From Raphanus sativus (Eukaryota; Streptophyta; Magnoliopsida; Brassicales; Brassicaceae): 64,000 nucleotides of DNA. The first letter of the stretch is position 1. Every line of letters starts with the position of its first letter. The notes beneath the pieces are model-generated. The model had not been told where the DNA came from and did not search any database. It worked only from the letters and a program-made list of their open reading frames with translations. Made by a program: the position numbers and the translations under genes. Positions 24,887 through 37,711 of the stretch are shown piece after piece. The stretch covers positions 33,187,848 to 33,251,847 of the forward strand of contig NC_079512.1 of the NCBI RefSeq assembly GCF_000801105.2, read 5' to 3'.

Positions 24887-26135
24887 GAAGAAAAGGGCGA
24901 AGGTTGGTTTAAAGAAGAGAGAGAGCTTTAAACTTTAAACAATGCACGTAAGTATATATGTGCACACGTTCTTATCATTGTTCACGTATTTTAAGTGTAT
25001 GTGTACGTACTAAGTAGTAGATTGCTCAATGGACGGGTGCTTGTGCTTTATCTAGATTGATTGATCTCTCATTTTCCTTTTTACTATTGGGTATTTTATT
25101 GGTTGGTTTGTTTGTTTGTTTGGTCGTAAAATGAAGAGAAATTGGGAACCTCCTTATTCGAAACTTAAGTTTTGGGCTCATCTTATAATGCTTTTTCTAA
25201 CGTAGGTGGCTATAGTCTATTATGGGCTTAAGGTCTAATATAGTAAAGTATTAGAAGCCCAAATAGTATTAGAACGTTGTGGATTCATTTCCTACCATCT
25301 ACCGTCGAATATCAAGATGATCACGAATTAAAGAACTCTCTACAGAAAATTCGACTCGTCGAATTAATCCTTTTTCCTTCATTACCCACCGATAGTAATT
25401 ACCGATTACTCTAACAAGCAAGGATATGATACAACTATAAACAAACTTAACTTTTAATAGAATCTTACAAGGACATAATCTATATATCTCCCAGTAAAAG
25501 TGTCTTGTTTAGAAAGAACGCTATAATCAATATAGGACCATAAATCGTGGAAAAGAACATCTAGAAACACATAAAGGTCATGCAGAGTAGTTGCACTATA
25601 CCCACTGACTAGTGACTATAACATGACCGGTATAAAATACTGGAAACATAGTTCCCATAATCCCATGTACCCATATCCCATCTATACGAGCTATCAAACT
25701 TTTTTTTAATCCAAACAAAAAGGCATAGCTTAGCTCCAACTGGTGTTACAAAAAAAAAATCTTAGCTCCAACTCCAAGTATGCAACAAAGAAGATATACT
25801 GTTTGGTAAAAGTTATGAACTTATGATGTTGAGGATTTGCATTTTTCGATAACAAGTTGTTCAGGTGCGGGTTTGTCCACAAGCGCTGACATGGACCGCA
25901 CTTTCAAATATGCTATCCGCAATTCGTGGGACCCAGGAGTAAATCCAACGGTTCAGATTCGGTGGACCTTTTCTTCGGCCAGAATTATCAGCAAAGGCAC
26001 GCGCATGAGGAAACGCGGGACCCAACTCCACCGGCCACAACTCGTAATACCGTTCATTAATCAGCACCGGTCAACTCAAGTTACGACACTTGTCACCATC
26101 TTTGGTACTACATTTGCATGAACAGAGGAGATTAA
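24887..26135. other. Intergenic spacer
   Basis: No gene is supported. A stretch of about 25850-26110 is less AT-rich and open on both strands (94 codons plus, 68 minus), but it shows no domain and no homolog that I recognise. Confidence 0.4.
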
Positions 26136-26138
26136 TAA

Positions 26139-26655
26139 TTCATCCGTTTCAAATTATATGATACTTTGGAAGGGTAATGACATCATGGCCGTCTAACAGT
26201 ACGTGCAAGTAGAGCGCTCGAACATGGTCCGAGTTAGAAAAATAAAAGAAAAATTAAGAATTTTTGAAAATAAATATATAAGTTATGATATAAATTTTAA
26301 ATTTTTTAATCAAAGTATTAAATTTAGAGCTGATAATTTCAGAAAAATATCAAATATATATAAATAAATCTATAAATTTTTAAAAGTATTCTATTACATC
26401 GTTAAATATACCATTAATATTTTTTGAACAGGGTCCATAAATAATTCGAGACGGCTCTGGGTAATGTTGTTTCAAAATATAGAATATTTTAAAATTTTAA
26501 AAATAATTTTAGTTTTATTAGACACAGTTTGTCAATTAGATTTTATCTTTTTTATAATTGGTGAAATGATTTTAAAATTATGTATTTAAAAATACTTTTT
26601 AGGAGGAACTACGTTTTTTGATCTTTGTGTCTTGTGAACCAAGCAAGGGAGTAAT
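26139..26655. mobile_element. Degenerate Stowaway-like MITE split by a nested insertion
   Basis: The left end (TTCATCCGTTTCAAATT) and right end (AAGCAAGGGAGTA) resemble decayed CTCCCTCCGTTTC termini. The interior is interrupted from 26180 to 26458 by a second element with its own target duplication. Confidence 0.55.
26180..26458. mobile_element. Nested insertion with 8-bp TSD (hAT-like)
   Basis: The 8-mer GGGTAATG occurs at 26172-26179 and again at 26459-26466, bracketing 279 bp. The insert has GGCCGTCT near its left end and AGACGGCTCT at its right end, forming short inverted termini. An 8-bp duplication is characteristic of hAT elements. It has no coding capacity. Confidence 0.6.
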
Positions 26656-26789
26656 ATTTACTGCAAAGGTTAATTTTACTTAGACAACAAATCTAGTGAA
26701 GAAGATTTATACTGGATATTAGTTTTATAGTATTATAAATACTCTGATTTAATGTATTTGGTGATTTCATTGGTGATAAGAATATAATA

Positions 26790-27033
26790 TTCCCTCCGTT
26801 TTAATAAAATACATATTCTAGAAAAATCACACATATTAAAAAAACTTCTTAAATATATATTGTTTTTTTGGGTTTAACAGATTTTTAAGTAATAATCAAT
26901 CAAAATTCAATACACATAATTAATTTTCTTGACATTTGTCATTTATCACTATTATATGTATGGAAAATGCAAAATATTGATTTTTTAAAACAAAATATTT
27001 TTCTAGGACATAAATTATTTTGAAACAAAGGGA
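26790..27033. mobile_element. Degenerate Stowaway-like MITE
   Basis: The left end reads TTCCCTCCGTTTTAATAAAA and the right end TTTTGAAACAAAGGGATTA. These are inverted and close to the Stowaway terminus, with matching subterminal TTCTAGAA and TTCTAGGA. The edges are approximate. Confidence 0.6.
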
Positions 27034-28892
27034 TTAATAACTAATAGAAGAGCGTGGAAAATGGAGTGAAGAAAACTAGGTGTTCCTGAGCTGTTTTGTA
27101 CACCAAGATAGCTCACGTGGCGATGACACACAGGCCATGTTAATCTGGGACCCCGACTAATCGAACACACCGTCATGATTACCGTCCTTGGGAGTAGATG
27201 GGGACTATCCAATGAAATCGGTTTCTAACTCGTGCGATACAGGTTATTATAGCCTAATTGGAATCTTAAGACACACGTGGAAGACGATAATAGTAAATGT
27301 ATGAATAACATATGAGCTTTTTAGTCTGGGGCATGTGGAACCTTTAAAGGCGTATTTCGCTCTATGTTCTTAACATTCTACACATCATTTTTTTTTAATT
27401 ATTAGTACGTAAGTGTCACGAAGTATGGTATATCATATATGAAATGTGTGTTCATTTTGTTTTTATTTGATATAAAGTAAAGTCTATTTCTCAGTGGATG
27501 GTCAACTTATTATGTACTTGAGTTTTTTTTTTTTTTATGTACTTGAGTTTTAATTCCACCGGACAATTATGATACTAATAAATAAACTTTACACTGAAAA
27601 AAAAGTGTATACCTTTTATAGCTTTTAGAACTTTTTTTTTTAAATGAGTTTGATAACAATTGTTTTATAAAGATAATTCTTCTAACACGATGGGTAATAA
27701 AAAGAATGACACAGAAATCTCCATGCATAACGTTTTTCCCTTTAAAAAGATAAAAATATTACAGTCGAGAAAAAGTATTACATTCAGTTAAGCTATGATG
27801 TAGCATACTATTTGTACTGATGCGTTGTCCTTGCAAAGTAATATGCTACGTCTATATGTTGTAATAACTAATAAGCAGATACTCGAGCAATATCATAGTT
27901 TTAGTCATCAAAGCAAGTACGTGGTCTAGAATTTAAGATCACTAATTCAAATTTATTTGAGATGCGTGATTCAGAATTTTCGATCATTGATTATATTTTT
28001 TGATCAAAAATATTTGCAGAACCTTTATTGCCTGATAACTTTCTCTAAACTATAATAAAACAAATTTTAGGTACAGAACCCACTTTCAGTCATTTTACTA
28101 TGAAAAGATCAGCCTGCTTTTGAAACGGATAGAAGAAAACTATTTACTTTTAAGCTCAGGCATTTTAATCAAACGAGAAAATTTAAGCATAGTTGAAATC
28201 GTTGTGGACGTTAAGACTTAAATATCCAATACCTAACTAATGACCAAAAATTCAATCTGACTCAGGTTATCAAATTTGAAAGTTCTCGACAACTGACGGA
28301 CAAACAAATCTAATATATTACACAATTAGAAGTTGAAAGTCGACGTGGTATCAAATACTTCACATAGTCAAAATATTTCCAAAAGCAGAAGAGCCGTATG
28401 ATGCATGTCGAATCGGATTTACGCAACTTGTTTTATGAGCCTTAATTAACGCGTTGAAATGTTTATACATTAAAACACCTTTATGATAAAAATCTATTGT
28501 AAATATAAATGTTAACTATATGAAAAAGGTCCCGGAAAAAAAAAAGAAATACCCGAAACCGAAATTGAACTAAGTGAAATATCCGAATGACTCATATATT
28601 TCTATATCCGAACTGAATCCAAAACTATCTGAATCAAACGGAACCAAACTATCTGAAACTTAAAATATCTGAACTGAACCGAACCGATATCCGAAATGCC
28701 GATGTCTAATATAAAATATGGAATGAATTGACAGAAAATTTAGTAATTTAACTATAAACCCCTTAAATAAGCTAGTGATCTTTAGTAATTCAGAAAGTAA
28801 TAACTAAAAACATGGTAAAAATACAATATCAATTATCAAAATCCAAATGTATAAAATTATATATATATTAGCCTAGACGATACCAAGCTAAT

Positions 28893-28924
<32 letters not shown>

Positions 28925-29863
28925 ATATATTATATATATTAGCTAGACGATTACCAGGCCTCAACAGTATAATATTTTGTTCTAATGCAAAATTCGAAGC
29001 TAAGAACGTTTAGCGAGTCTTCAAAGAAAAAGAAAAGACGGTTATATACTGTACATATTGTAAAGAGTTATTCAAAATTTTATATAATTTTGCCACTATG
29101 TAAGGTCCTGTGGTGGCTCACTGGATCGTACGTATACTGAGGCGGCTTGATGGACTTGGAGTATTGGTGTAAATTCCTTTTTTTACGTCATTCGTACGTC
29201 GTGAATATCAAATGTTAAATTGAATATCATAATATATCTAAATGTAAGGATAAAATTTGGAATTACATGACGTTCTATGGCGGAACTACAACGATTTTAT
29301 TGTAAATATGCTACAAAATAAATAATTAGTGATATTCCTTCAATATTTTTTTTTTGTTTGAAGGCTTCATTTTTGGTTAAGCAGTAAAAGTCACCACTAC
29401 GATCTATCCTCCATACATTCTTAAGTATCATTTTATTCCAAATAACATAAATAACACATATTCACACCTATTGAGACCATAGGGTAAATATAAATATAAG
29501 CCTACACATAGCTGTGTTGCCCAAAAAAAAAAGCCTACACATAGCTGCATACATTATATCATGAATGTACGCGTATTGAAGTATCTATTTATTTTCACTA
29601 CGACAAAGATTCCCACTCGGAATGTTTTGGTAATTTTATATTAGACAATTTGGTCCCTTTCTCTATCTCTACCATAAAGCAAATGTGATCAGACAAGCAT
29701 ACAAAGAAGTTCCTCACTCTTTCAAAAAAAAGATTTCTCAGCCATCAAAATCCCCTCTCTCTTCACCAACAAAAGAATCTATCTTTTTTTCTTTCAAATC
29801 TATAGTCAGATTAAGAAAACAAAATATCAGGTTTTGTTTCTGCCGATCGGAGGAAACTCAACT
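27034..29863. promoter_or_regulatory. Upstream region of the Dof gene
   Basis: No gene is supported. A less AT-rich block at about 27060-27300 contains two ACGTGG cores (CTCACGTGGC at about 27112 and ACACGTGG at about 27273), typical of bZIP/bHLH sites and a candidate conserved non-coding segment. A (TA)n microsatellite lies at 28893-28939. A CCGAA/CCGAT-rich repeat remnant lies at about 28530-28715. A pyrimidine-rich leader precedes the Dof start. Confidence 0.45.
28893..28939. repeat. (TA)n microsatellite between two near-copies
   Basis: An alternating AT tract is flanked by AGCCTAGACGATACCAAG at about 28870 and AGCTAGACGATTACCAGG at about 28942, so a small segment appears duplicated on both sides of the repeat. 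Confidence 0.7.
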
Positions 29864-31282
29864 ATGGATACGGCCCAGTGGCCACAGGTATATACAGACA
29901 TATACATACTATATTATTTATTCATTTTACAAAATCAATATGTATGTTTTGATGTAGATTATTAAATCAACTGATTCATCTAGGCTCAGTACTTGATTTA
30001 ATAACTTAAGAGTTTTAATGGTTTTGGATCTTCTTCTTAATTTTGATGTTTCTCTTCAACACTTTAATATGTTTTTCACTTTACCCTTTATTAATTTGCC
30101 TTCTGTTTTATCTTTTTGGTTAAAGCTTTTCTCAAATATCCCAATCATTTCTATCTTGATGAAATACCATTGATTTGTTCATAATTAATTCAGATATATG
30201 TTAATTATGTATTGGGTTTTGAGCTAATGGTTGGAAGAATTGCTGTTTGTGATTTTGATAAGCAGGAGATGGTAGTGAAGCCCTTGGAAGAAATAGTAAC
30301 AAACACATGCCCAAAGCCGCAATCGGCGGCCCATACACAGCAGCCACCATCGGTTGGAGCGGGGGGAGGAGGAGCTGAGAGGAAGGCAAGGCCAGAAAAG
30401 GACCAAGCTATAAACTGTCCAAGATGTAACTCAACCAACACGAAGTTTTGTTACTACAACAATTATAGCTTGACTCAGCCAAGATTCTTCTGCAAAGGTT
30501 GTAGAAGGTATTGGACGGAAGGCGGTTCGCTTAGGAACATCCCTGTTGGTGGTGGCTCAAGAAAGAACAAGAGATCTCACTCTTCTTCAGTTTCTTCTTC
30601 TTCTGATATTAATACAAATCACTCGGATTCTACACAACCAGCTACAAAAAAGCATCACTCTGATCACCACCACCTCATGAGCATCTCTCAACAAAGGTTG
30701 ACTGGTCAAAACCCTAAATTCTTTGAGACGACTCAACAAGATCTCAATTTAGGTTTTCCACCACATGGGTTGATCAGGAGCAATTTCACTGACCTCATTC
30801 ACAACATTGGGAACAACAACATCAAGAGCACTAACAACCCATTGCTCAGTTCTTCATGTTCTTCCACGTCAGCTATGGCAACTTCCTCTCTGGATCTCAT
30901 AAGAAACAATAATAGTAATAATGGGAGTTCCTCATTCATGGGTTTTCCAGTTCAAAACCAAGATCCAACATCTGGAGGATTTTCAATGCAAGATCATTAC
31001 AAGCCTTGCAACTCAAACACCACACTGCTAGGGTTTTCACTGGATCATCATCATAATAATGGATTCCACGGAGGATTTCAAGAAGGAGAAGAAGCAGCGG
31101 GTGATGATGTGAATGGAAGGCACTTGTTTCCTTTTGAGGATTTGAAGCTGCCAGTTTCTTCTTCATCAGCAACAATTAATGTGGATATTAATGATAACCA
31201 GAAGCGAGCAAGTGGTGGTGATGCATCTGCTACTTCTGGTGGGTATTGGACTGGGATGTTGAGTGGAGGATCATGGTGCTAA
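29864..31282 (+). CDS. DOF4.6: Dof zinc-finger transcription factor (VDOF1/DOF4.6-like)
   Basis: Two exons, 29864-29887 (MDTAQWPQ) and 30266-31282, give 346 aa. The short first exon is typical of plant Dof genes, and the splice restores the MDTAQWPQE start of AT4G24060. An unspliced reading from 30212 would give a wrong N terminus. The Dof finger is CX2CX21CX2C with Cys59, Cys62, Cys84 and Cys87, followed by [24 protein letters not shown], which binds AAAG cores. The rest is Ser/Asn-rich with His runs and ends in the conserved [12 protein letters not shown]. Known of the Arabidopsis gene from memory: vascular expression with effects on lignin deposition and vein formation. Nuclear location is inferred from the basic tail of the finger. 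The gene appears intact. Confidence 0.94.
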
Positions 31283-33257
31283 TTTTCTCAGTTTGATGAT
31301 GAAGATAGTACTATATCATTAATGGTTAATTATCTTAATTATTTAATTAATCATTATGTTCTTAATTTCAGTTTAAATGTTCTTATTGGTGGGTTATTTT
31401 TGTTAATTTTGGAATTAGTTTGGATTTAAGTATATTATTGAGGGTCATGCATATCGAATGACTTTAATTTGTTTTGAGTTTTTGTTATGGAGGGTTAACA
31501 CAGGTTATAAATGATACATTGGTTGGTCTTTTGATGTTCCTTCACTTGTTGATTCTATTTTAACATGTCTTTGTCCACTAATAATTCCAGACGTTATGAC
31601 AAATGAATGTAGTTTTTTTTTTGTTTTTGCATATATAGTGTAACCAATTATCTGCAGCAGCATAGTATGTTTTGTCGTTTTGATTGGTTTGGCCACGCAA
31701 CGAATGGATGTTATTAATTAAATTATAATGAACAGCTATAATAAATTAATAATTAAATTAATTAAAAGAGACAGGTAAGCTCTGATGACTTTCACATGAT
31801 CCTCACTAAAACGCTTTATCTATTATTTATTGTCAAAGACTGGTTAAAGCCCTACCATCCCAGTTAATAAAACCATATTCCATACTATAGTTTCCATCTA
31901 AATTCAATTATTAAGTTCGTTCCTGACCACAAAAAAATTTTGATCGATCGTTTACAATAATTACCTGATTAGCTAGATGCATTTTGATTATGTCTATCCC
32001 ATCAGTGAGTCTGGAAAATGTTGATACCATGGACTTGTTCTTTATTGCTTTGGTTATAAAACAGTTTGAAATGAAATAAACTGTTTTTGGTTTTCATATG
32101 TTAGACAGAAGATGCAACTTTTTATAAAAAAATTAATAGTATTTAAAAATGAAGAGAAGGAAGAATAATGTGAGAGACAATTCTAAGGATTAAAGAAGGT
32201 AGGGCCCACAAAAACATTCTCCTTGAAATCTGTGTGTTTGAAATTATTCATCCCACTATGGTTTCAGGCTTTCAGCTTCGTCGATCTAGATCTTGACGCT
32301 GGCTTTAATTTGTTTCTTTTCCTTCTACACAACCCACGTAGAGACATTTACTAGTATTAAAATGTATTACTAAAATGTATTTCACCGCTAAAGAATAACA
32401 CATGAAAAACAGAAGTTGAAACATACTCTTAACTATCAAACATAAGCATATTAAATAAACCTCCGGATCATTATCTAATCAAAGCAAGCTATATTTTGAC
32501 CAAAAAACATCAAAGCAAGCTATACAATAGCGACTGAATAATCCCAAAACTCTTAACGAGGTTTTGTGACACTGGTTTTACCTGTAAAATACAAAATTTT
32601 ACAATAAAAACAAATATAATTGCTAGTATTTGTATATCTGGATGTTCATTTACTACCCGCCCGTGAGTTTGTAAAAAGTTCTGATGCAACTAATACAGAA
32701 GGAATAAAATTGTTTTGTAAGTCACTTCTTTATTTTGGTGTGGATAAAAGTTTTAAGTTAACAAATAAACCAGATTACGGCGTCGAACAACATAGATGAG
32801 ATCGAGAGGTTTTATCAACAAAAAACATAGACATCGTCATCGAGGTGAAAGGACTTAGGTGGTGTGTTATGGTGGCCACTATATAAGGAAAGAGAAAAAA
32901 GAATCCGACCAAGGTTATATAATTTTGTCTGGAAATGACAGTGACTCGACCTTAAGAACATACTTGTACACTAAGTTTTTAAATTCGGTATGTTTGTTGA
33001 AGTATGGATGTGATCTTATAGATAAAAGTTCTAGTGGAAAATGGAACATATACAAATTTTAATTAAATAGTATTAAGTTTTCTCTCGTATTGTATGTAGC
33101 TCAACAACATCGTATAAAATCCACGTCCTTCAATTAAAAAAGTCTTCTCCACAGAGTCGTATTCATTCGAATTTCATTTTCACTAACATGGCCAAGTTTT
33201 CTTAATATTTTGTTTAGCATTACTTGAGAATTAGCGAGAGAGATTTTATCTACCGAC
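31283..33257. other. Dof 3' flank and spacer
   Basis: AT-rich DNA, no supported gene. A phrase CATCAAAGCAAGCTATA is locally duplicated at about 32478-32525. Confidence 0.45.
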
Positions 33258-33260
33258 TTA

Positions 33261-34228
33261 GAGCATTTCCAACCCCACTCTATTTTTTTACTGTAAAATA
33301 GAGTTTAGAGTAAAAAATGCTCCAATGGTACTCTATTTCTCATTCTATAAGACCATCTCCAATGGTTTACACTATTTTAGAGTAGATTTCACTCTAAAAT
33401 AGTGTCACTCTAAAATAGAGTAGTGTTTTTTTCCAATGGTTTACTCTATATTTGACACTAAAAAGAATATTCTTAAATATATTCTTTTCTAATTTTATGA
33501 CTAATAGCTTTTACTTATAAAACTTACAAATTGATCCATTACATTTTATTTTCACAAAATTTTCATAAATTATATATCTATATCAAACATTTATTATATT
33601 AATAATTACATTACATTATACTAATAGCATAATACATTTTAACTTAAACATCTCCATTAGTGTATGTTTCTCACAAATGATCATTAACGAACTTCAGATT
33701 GTGAAATAAATTTTTTATCTAATAAAATTATTTTTATTTTAGTGCTTATTTTCTTTTGCTAATAATAATAAAATTTAAACGTTTATATATACATATATAT
33801 ATTGTTTTAAACATAATTATGTGTTGTTAGCATAATTAAATAAAATAAATAGTTATAAAATAAAAATGTTGAAAAATAAAAGGACTAAAGTATAAATAAA
33901 AAAGTTTCACTTTATAATAGAGTAAGAAATAGAGTTACTCCAAATATAGAGTAAGAAATAGAGTTGCACTATTTTAGAGTGGGATATAGAATGGGGTTGG
34001 AGAAGATTTTACTCTATAATAGAGTTTAGTGTGAGAAATAGAGTGGGGTTAGAGATGCTCTAATAGAATGAAAAATAGGTTTACTCCAAATATAGAGTAA
34101 GTTGTTTTTTTTTTGTTCATCACTCTATTTTCTACTCTAAAATAGAGTACCATTGGAGCAAACTCCATCTCTGTTATAGAGTCACTCTATTTTAGAGTGA
34201 AAAATAGAATGAACTCTTAGAAATGCTC
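33261..34228. mobile_element. Tourist-like MITE (outer, split by an inner one)
   Basis: The left terminus GAGCATTTCCAACCCCACTC and the right terminus GAACTCTTAGAAATGCTC are inverted. The target duplication TTA occurs at 33258-33260 and 34229-34231, the pattern of PIF/Harbinger-type Tourist elements. Removing the inner element leaves about 255 bp. Both contain many ACTCTATTTTAGAGT palindromes. Confidence 0.78.
33351..34060. mobile_element. Tourist-like MITE nested in another
   Basis: It starts GACCATCTCCAATGG and ends GGGGTTAGAGATGCTC, with target duplication TAA at 33348-33350 and 34061-34063. At 710 bp it is longer than usual. The ends (about 33351-33470 and 33895-34060) are built from ACTCTATTTTAGAGT-type repeats and the middle is very AT-rich without coding sequence. 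Confidence 0.75.
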
Positions 34229-34231
34229 TTA

Positions 34232-36253
34232 TGTCGTACTTTTAGCACAATTTTAAGTGTGAGTACAGCGTAAATACTTGTAATGTTTCTTTTTCTTTGT
34301 AAAAATTGTATTTATGTCAATTAATTGAAAGTTTGTGTGCAGTGTAGATTTGTATGGAAAATAAGGTGTTCGGCACGTGGAGTATTATACTTTATTAGAT
34401 GTTAGGATTGATCTTGACGTGTAATGTACATACTACATAGTAGAACCGTGGAACGGTAGAAGCATCTATTTTTGAGCTTTAGAAGAATCTATTTTGAAGG
34501 ATCATTATAGATTTCCTCATTGTTTTTGGTAACACTGAATCTATGTCTGATGGAAAAGTATTTTGAATTTCTAAGTAGAACACTTCTACCAAATTATTTA
34601 ACTTATTCTTATTCTCGATATGTAAATGGTTTGCTGAGAAGAAGGATGGAAAATTGGATTATTATTTTTGTCCAAGCTCCACCATTAAACATGCGATACT
34701 GGAAAGATTAAATCAGCGATTCAGTATTGATAACATGGTTATGGTTACATGATAGACATAGATTGAGAACGAACCGCAGAAAAAAAACCTTCTTCAGTTA
34801 AGAGAATCCATTATATGGAGTAGTTGAAACAAGGTTTTTACTTCTTCAGTTTTGGAATATCGTATTCATAAGAAACAAGGTTTCTATCAAAAGTGAAAAC
34901 AACATAGAAAACGTTTAGGATGGAAGTAGTTGATGAAAACATTGCATTAAGTATATTGAGAGAGTTATTTAAAAATAAAAATACAAGAGTTGATACTTTT
35001 AGTTATAGAAAACTCTCTCAATGTTTAAAACATTCAGTTGACACATAGAAATAGTTGAATACTTTCTTTTTTAGAAAAAATAAATAGAATTTCTATAGAG
35101 TGATGCCCTTATAAACACAATAATAGTCAGATTAAGACCTACAAGCCAAGATTCATAATTCTTTACTGCTTAAAAAAAGTTATAGTCCTTTACATGTCCG
35201 TCGACTTCAACTAGGATCTTCATACCTACCGTCAAGAGTTTCAACTTTTATCTACTTGTTACTAACTTAAACAAAGACGATTAGTTACACTATCACCAAA
35301 ATTAGTTGCTCGGTTGTAAGCAGATTTACAAAATACCATCTCTCTCCGTTAGAGCCTAAGTCCATTACCAGTTATTTGGCTGGCCCGTTGAAAAGCAAAC
35401 GCGTTATGACTCGTTTAGGCTGTGATCAAAGGGGATTTCAACAATTTTAGACCATATCCAATTCAACTTCAAATCCTCAAATTTTAAGATTTTTGTCTTT
35501 TCAACCAAACTTCAAATCTTTAAATCTTGAAATTTTGAATAGTGACAAATGCATATACTAAATTAGTTTAGAATAATTTAAATACACCAAAATAAACAAA
35601 ATAGAATAATTATTACATAACATTAAAATAAAATTCACGTAATAGAAAATAAATTATATAAAACTCATACAAAATAAAAATACATTAAACAAATGTAACA
35701 CAAATTAAAGTAAATTACATAAACACATAAATGTTACATATCTTACGGAAATAATGCTTGAGTATTAATGTAGTATTTTATATGTAACTTTCTAAATTTT
35801 GTGTGCATGTGCGTTTTTTAGTTATATGTATTTAATATCTATTATTTTAATTATATAATATTGTTATATTGTGTGTTCTATAATATGTAGTTGGAGATGT
35901 TCTGTTGATACTTAACCTGAAAACATAAAAAGTTGGAAGTTATATAAGGATTATTCGCCTGACAAGTGGATTCATTAAATATTTGAATTAATATTTTTAA
36001 CTTTCAAAAATTTAATAGAAAAAAATATTTTTACTGGGCTGGTGCAAAATATAATTTTATAAAGAAAAATTGATGATGCTTTTTCAATCAATAAGATTTT
36101 AAGCTAAACCTTCAACAATACACCAAAACATTAGAATAATACTTTAAGCTAAACCATCTACGATACACCAAAACATTAGAATAACGTTTGAAAAATACTG
36201 ATTCGTCCGGAGAATAAAAAATAAAAAGAGCCAAAAATGTATGTCAATATAGT
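34232..36253. other. Intergenic spacer
   Basis: AT-rich DNA, no supported gene. A short region (about 35430-35540) with TTCAAATCxTxAAATTTTxA phrases looks like an internally repetitive remnant of unknown origin. Confidence 0.4.
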
Positions 36254-37203
36254 AAGAAGGCTCTGGATCTAGGTCTAGAAGGGATCATGGTCTCCTTCTG
36301 CTGCTAACCGCTGCATGGAGTCAGCGAATGTGCTTTACGCTAGTGAGAGTGAGAGATTCAACGTTTGGATTTGACAAAAGCTATTTGGAATATTATTGGG
36401 ACAATCGGCTCATTATGTGTCAGGTAACTAGTTTCATAATAGTCAGCGTTACCGTTTAAACTGTTTTATGAACCAAGCAAAATGAGACATGCAGTGAACA
36501 CTTGACAGTTGAGATCCTTTTTTTCAGTTCCTATTACCATAAAACTATTTGATCGTATTACCAAAAAATAATTATTAAAACAAAAATTTTACATAAAGTT
36601 AAACCAATTCAAATTATCATTTGTTACTGACTGATCATTGTGCATTAGTTGGAAAATTACAATGCTTATTATTTAGACACTTCATGACCTAATATTGTTA
36701 TTTAAAAAACTAAATGCCTACCTACGAGTATAAAATGTTCACATAACATGTCTATGATTATTTGGATTTTGCTTGAAATTTTCTCAAACATTTCTTAATA
36801 TATACCTTATATTTTATATATATTGACCATAACTAGCTAAGCTTTTTTAACATTAAAATGCATGTGGAAATGGCAAAAGGCGTAAAGAACATACATGACA
36901 TTATTGCCGTTGACGAGATGGACTGTATAACAACCGGTTTCAAGAGACCTGAGCTCTAGCATTGGGCTACTACATGACCCGGGGAACCATAAGGTTAGAG
37001 ACGTCCTAGTGCAGTTGGAGGATGCGGTGTTGAAGTCTGATCCTGTCAATGAGGGAGCCTACCTTGCCGGAATGGCCAAGGCACAAGATCGAGCTGCTGA
37101 TCTAAAGAAACGATGCTACCATATGGTTATCTCTGCTTCAGACATTTCCTTATTCTGCCAAGCTGCCACCGAGGACATCAAGACTTTCAATGCTAATGAT
37201 TAA
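36254..37203 (+). pseudogene. Decayed HpcH/HpaI-type aldolase copy (ALL1/AT4G24070-like)
   Basis: This is a relic of the gene at 41596. Exon 1 remnant, about 36254-36422, shows KKALDLGLEGIM, then after a collapsed stretch VRDSTFGFDKSYLEYY and LIMCQ followed by a GT donor. Exon 2 remnant, about 36873-37203, shows GVKNIHDIIAVDEMDCI, then after a frameshift near 36935-36945 LLHDPGNHKV and GAYLAGMAKAQD, ending in its own stop. The 5' half of exon 1 is missing, including the catalytic His region. The metal-site segment before the DLS motif is hit by the frameshift. In Arabidopsis two such genes lie side by side (AT4G24070 and AT4G24080, from memory), so this is probably the tandem partner gone to pseudogene. 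It cannot encode an active enzyme. Confidence 0.88.
36561..36834. repeat. Direct repeat copy 1 (in the aldolase relic's intron)
   Basis: 274 bp matching 37401-37711 at high identity, including a long shared stretch around AGTATAAAATGTTCACA and the shared end ATTGACCATAACT. It sits between the two exon remnants of the aldolase pseudogene. Confidence 0.9.
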
Positions 37204-37400
37204 TCGGCAATTTAAGTACTGTGTGAACCTATAATTAGACTATCTTTATGATCAGTTCGTTTATCATCAGAGTGTTTGTAACGACCCGGTTACAAAGCTA
37301 GTTGTTTTTATTCAATTTTGTTGAACCAAACCAGCTTGGTTATCTTAATTAAGTTTTAATCTATAAATATATGTGTACACATATATTTTTGTTATACCTT

Positions 37401-37711
37401 CCAGAAAATGATTATTAAAACACAAATTTTACTTTAAGTTAAACCAATTCAAATTATCATTATTTACTTACTGATCATTGCGCATTAGTTGGAAAATTAC
37501 AATGCTTATTATTTAGACACTTCATGACCTAATGTTGCTATTTTAAAAAACTAAATGCCAACGTACGAGTATAAAATGTTCACAGAACATGTCTATGATT
37601 ATTTGGATTCTGTGTCTTACAAATTCCTTCAATATTGTTGATTTTTTTTTCAAATTTTGCTTGAAATTTTCTTAAAACATACCTTATATTTTCTATATAT
37701 TGACCATAACT
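37401..37711. repeat. Direct repeat copy 2 (after the aldolase relic)
   Basis: Second copy of the 36561 repeat in the same orientation, with about 40 extra bases (about 37612-37655). No exon 2 follows it, so the repeat here is intron sequence without its exon. Confidence 0.9.

Noticed and set aside
25837..26121. 94-codon ORF in the spacer before the Dof gene
   Set aside because: It overlaps an opposite-strand ORF and shows no conserved motif or intron structure. It may be regulatory or relic sequence.
28530..28715. CCGAA/CCGAT-rich stretch as a regulatory array
   Set aside because: The same kind of phrase recurs inside the outer Helitron (about 62690-63120) and looks like dispersed repeat debris.
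30212..30265. Extra N terminus of the Dof gene read from 30212 without splicing
   Set aside because: The spliced start MDTAQWPQE matches the known family start, and an AG acceptor lies at 30264-30265.
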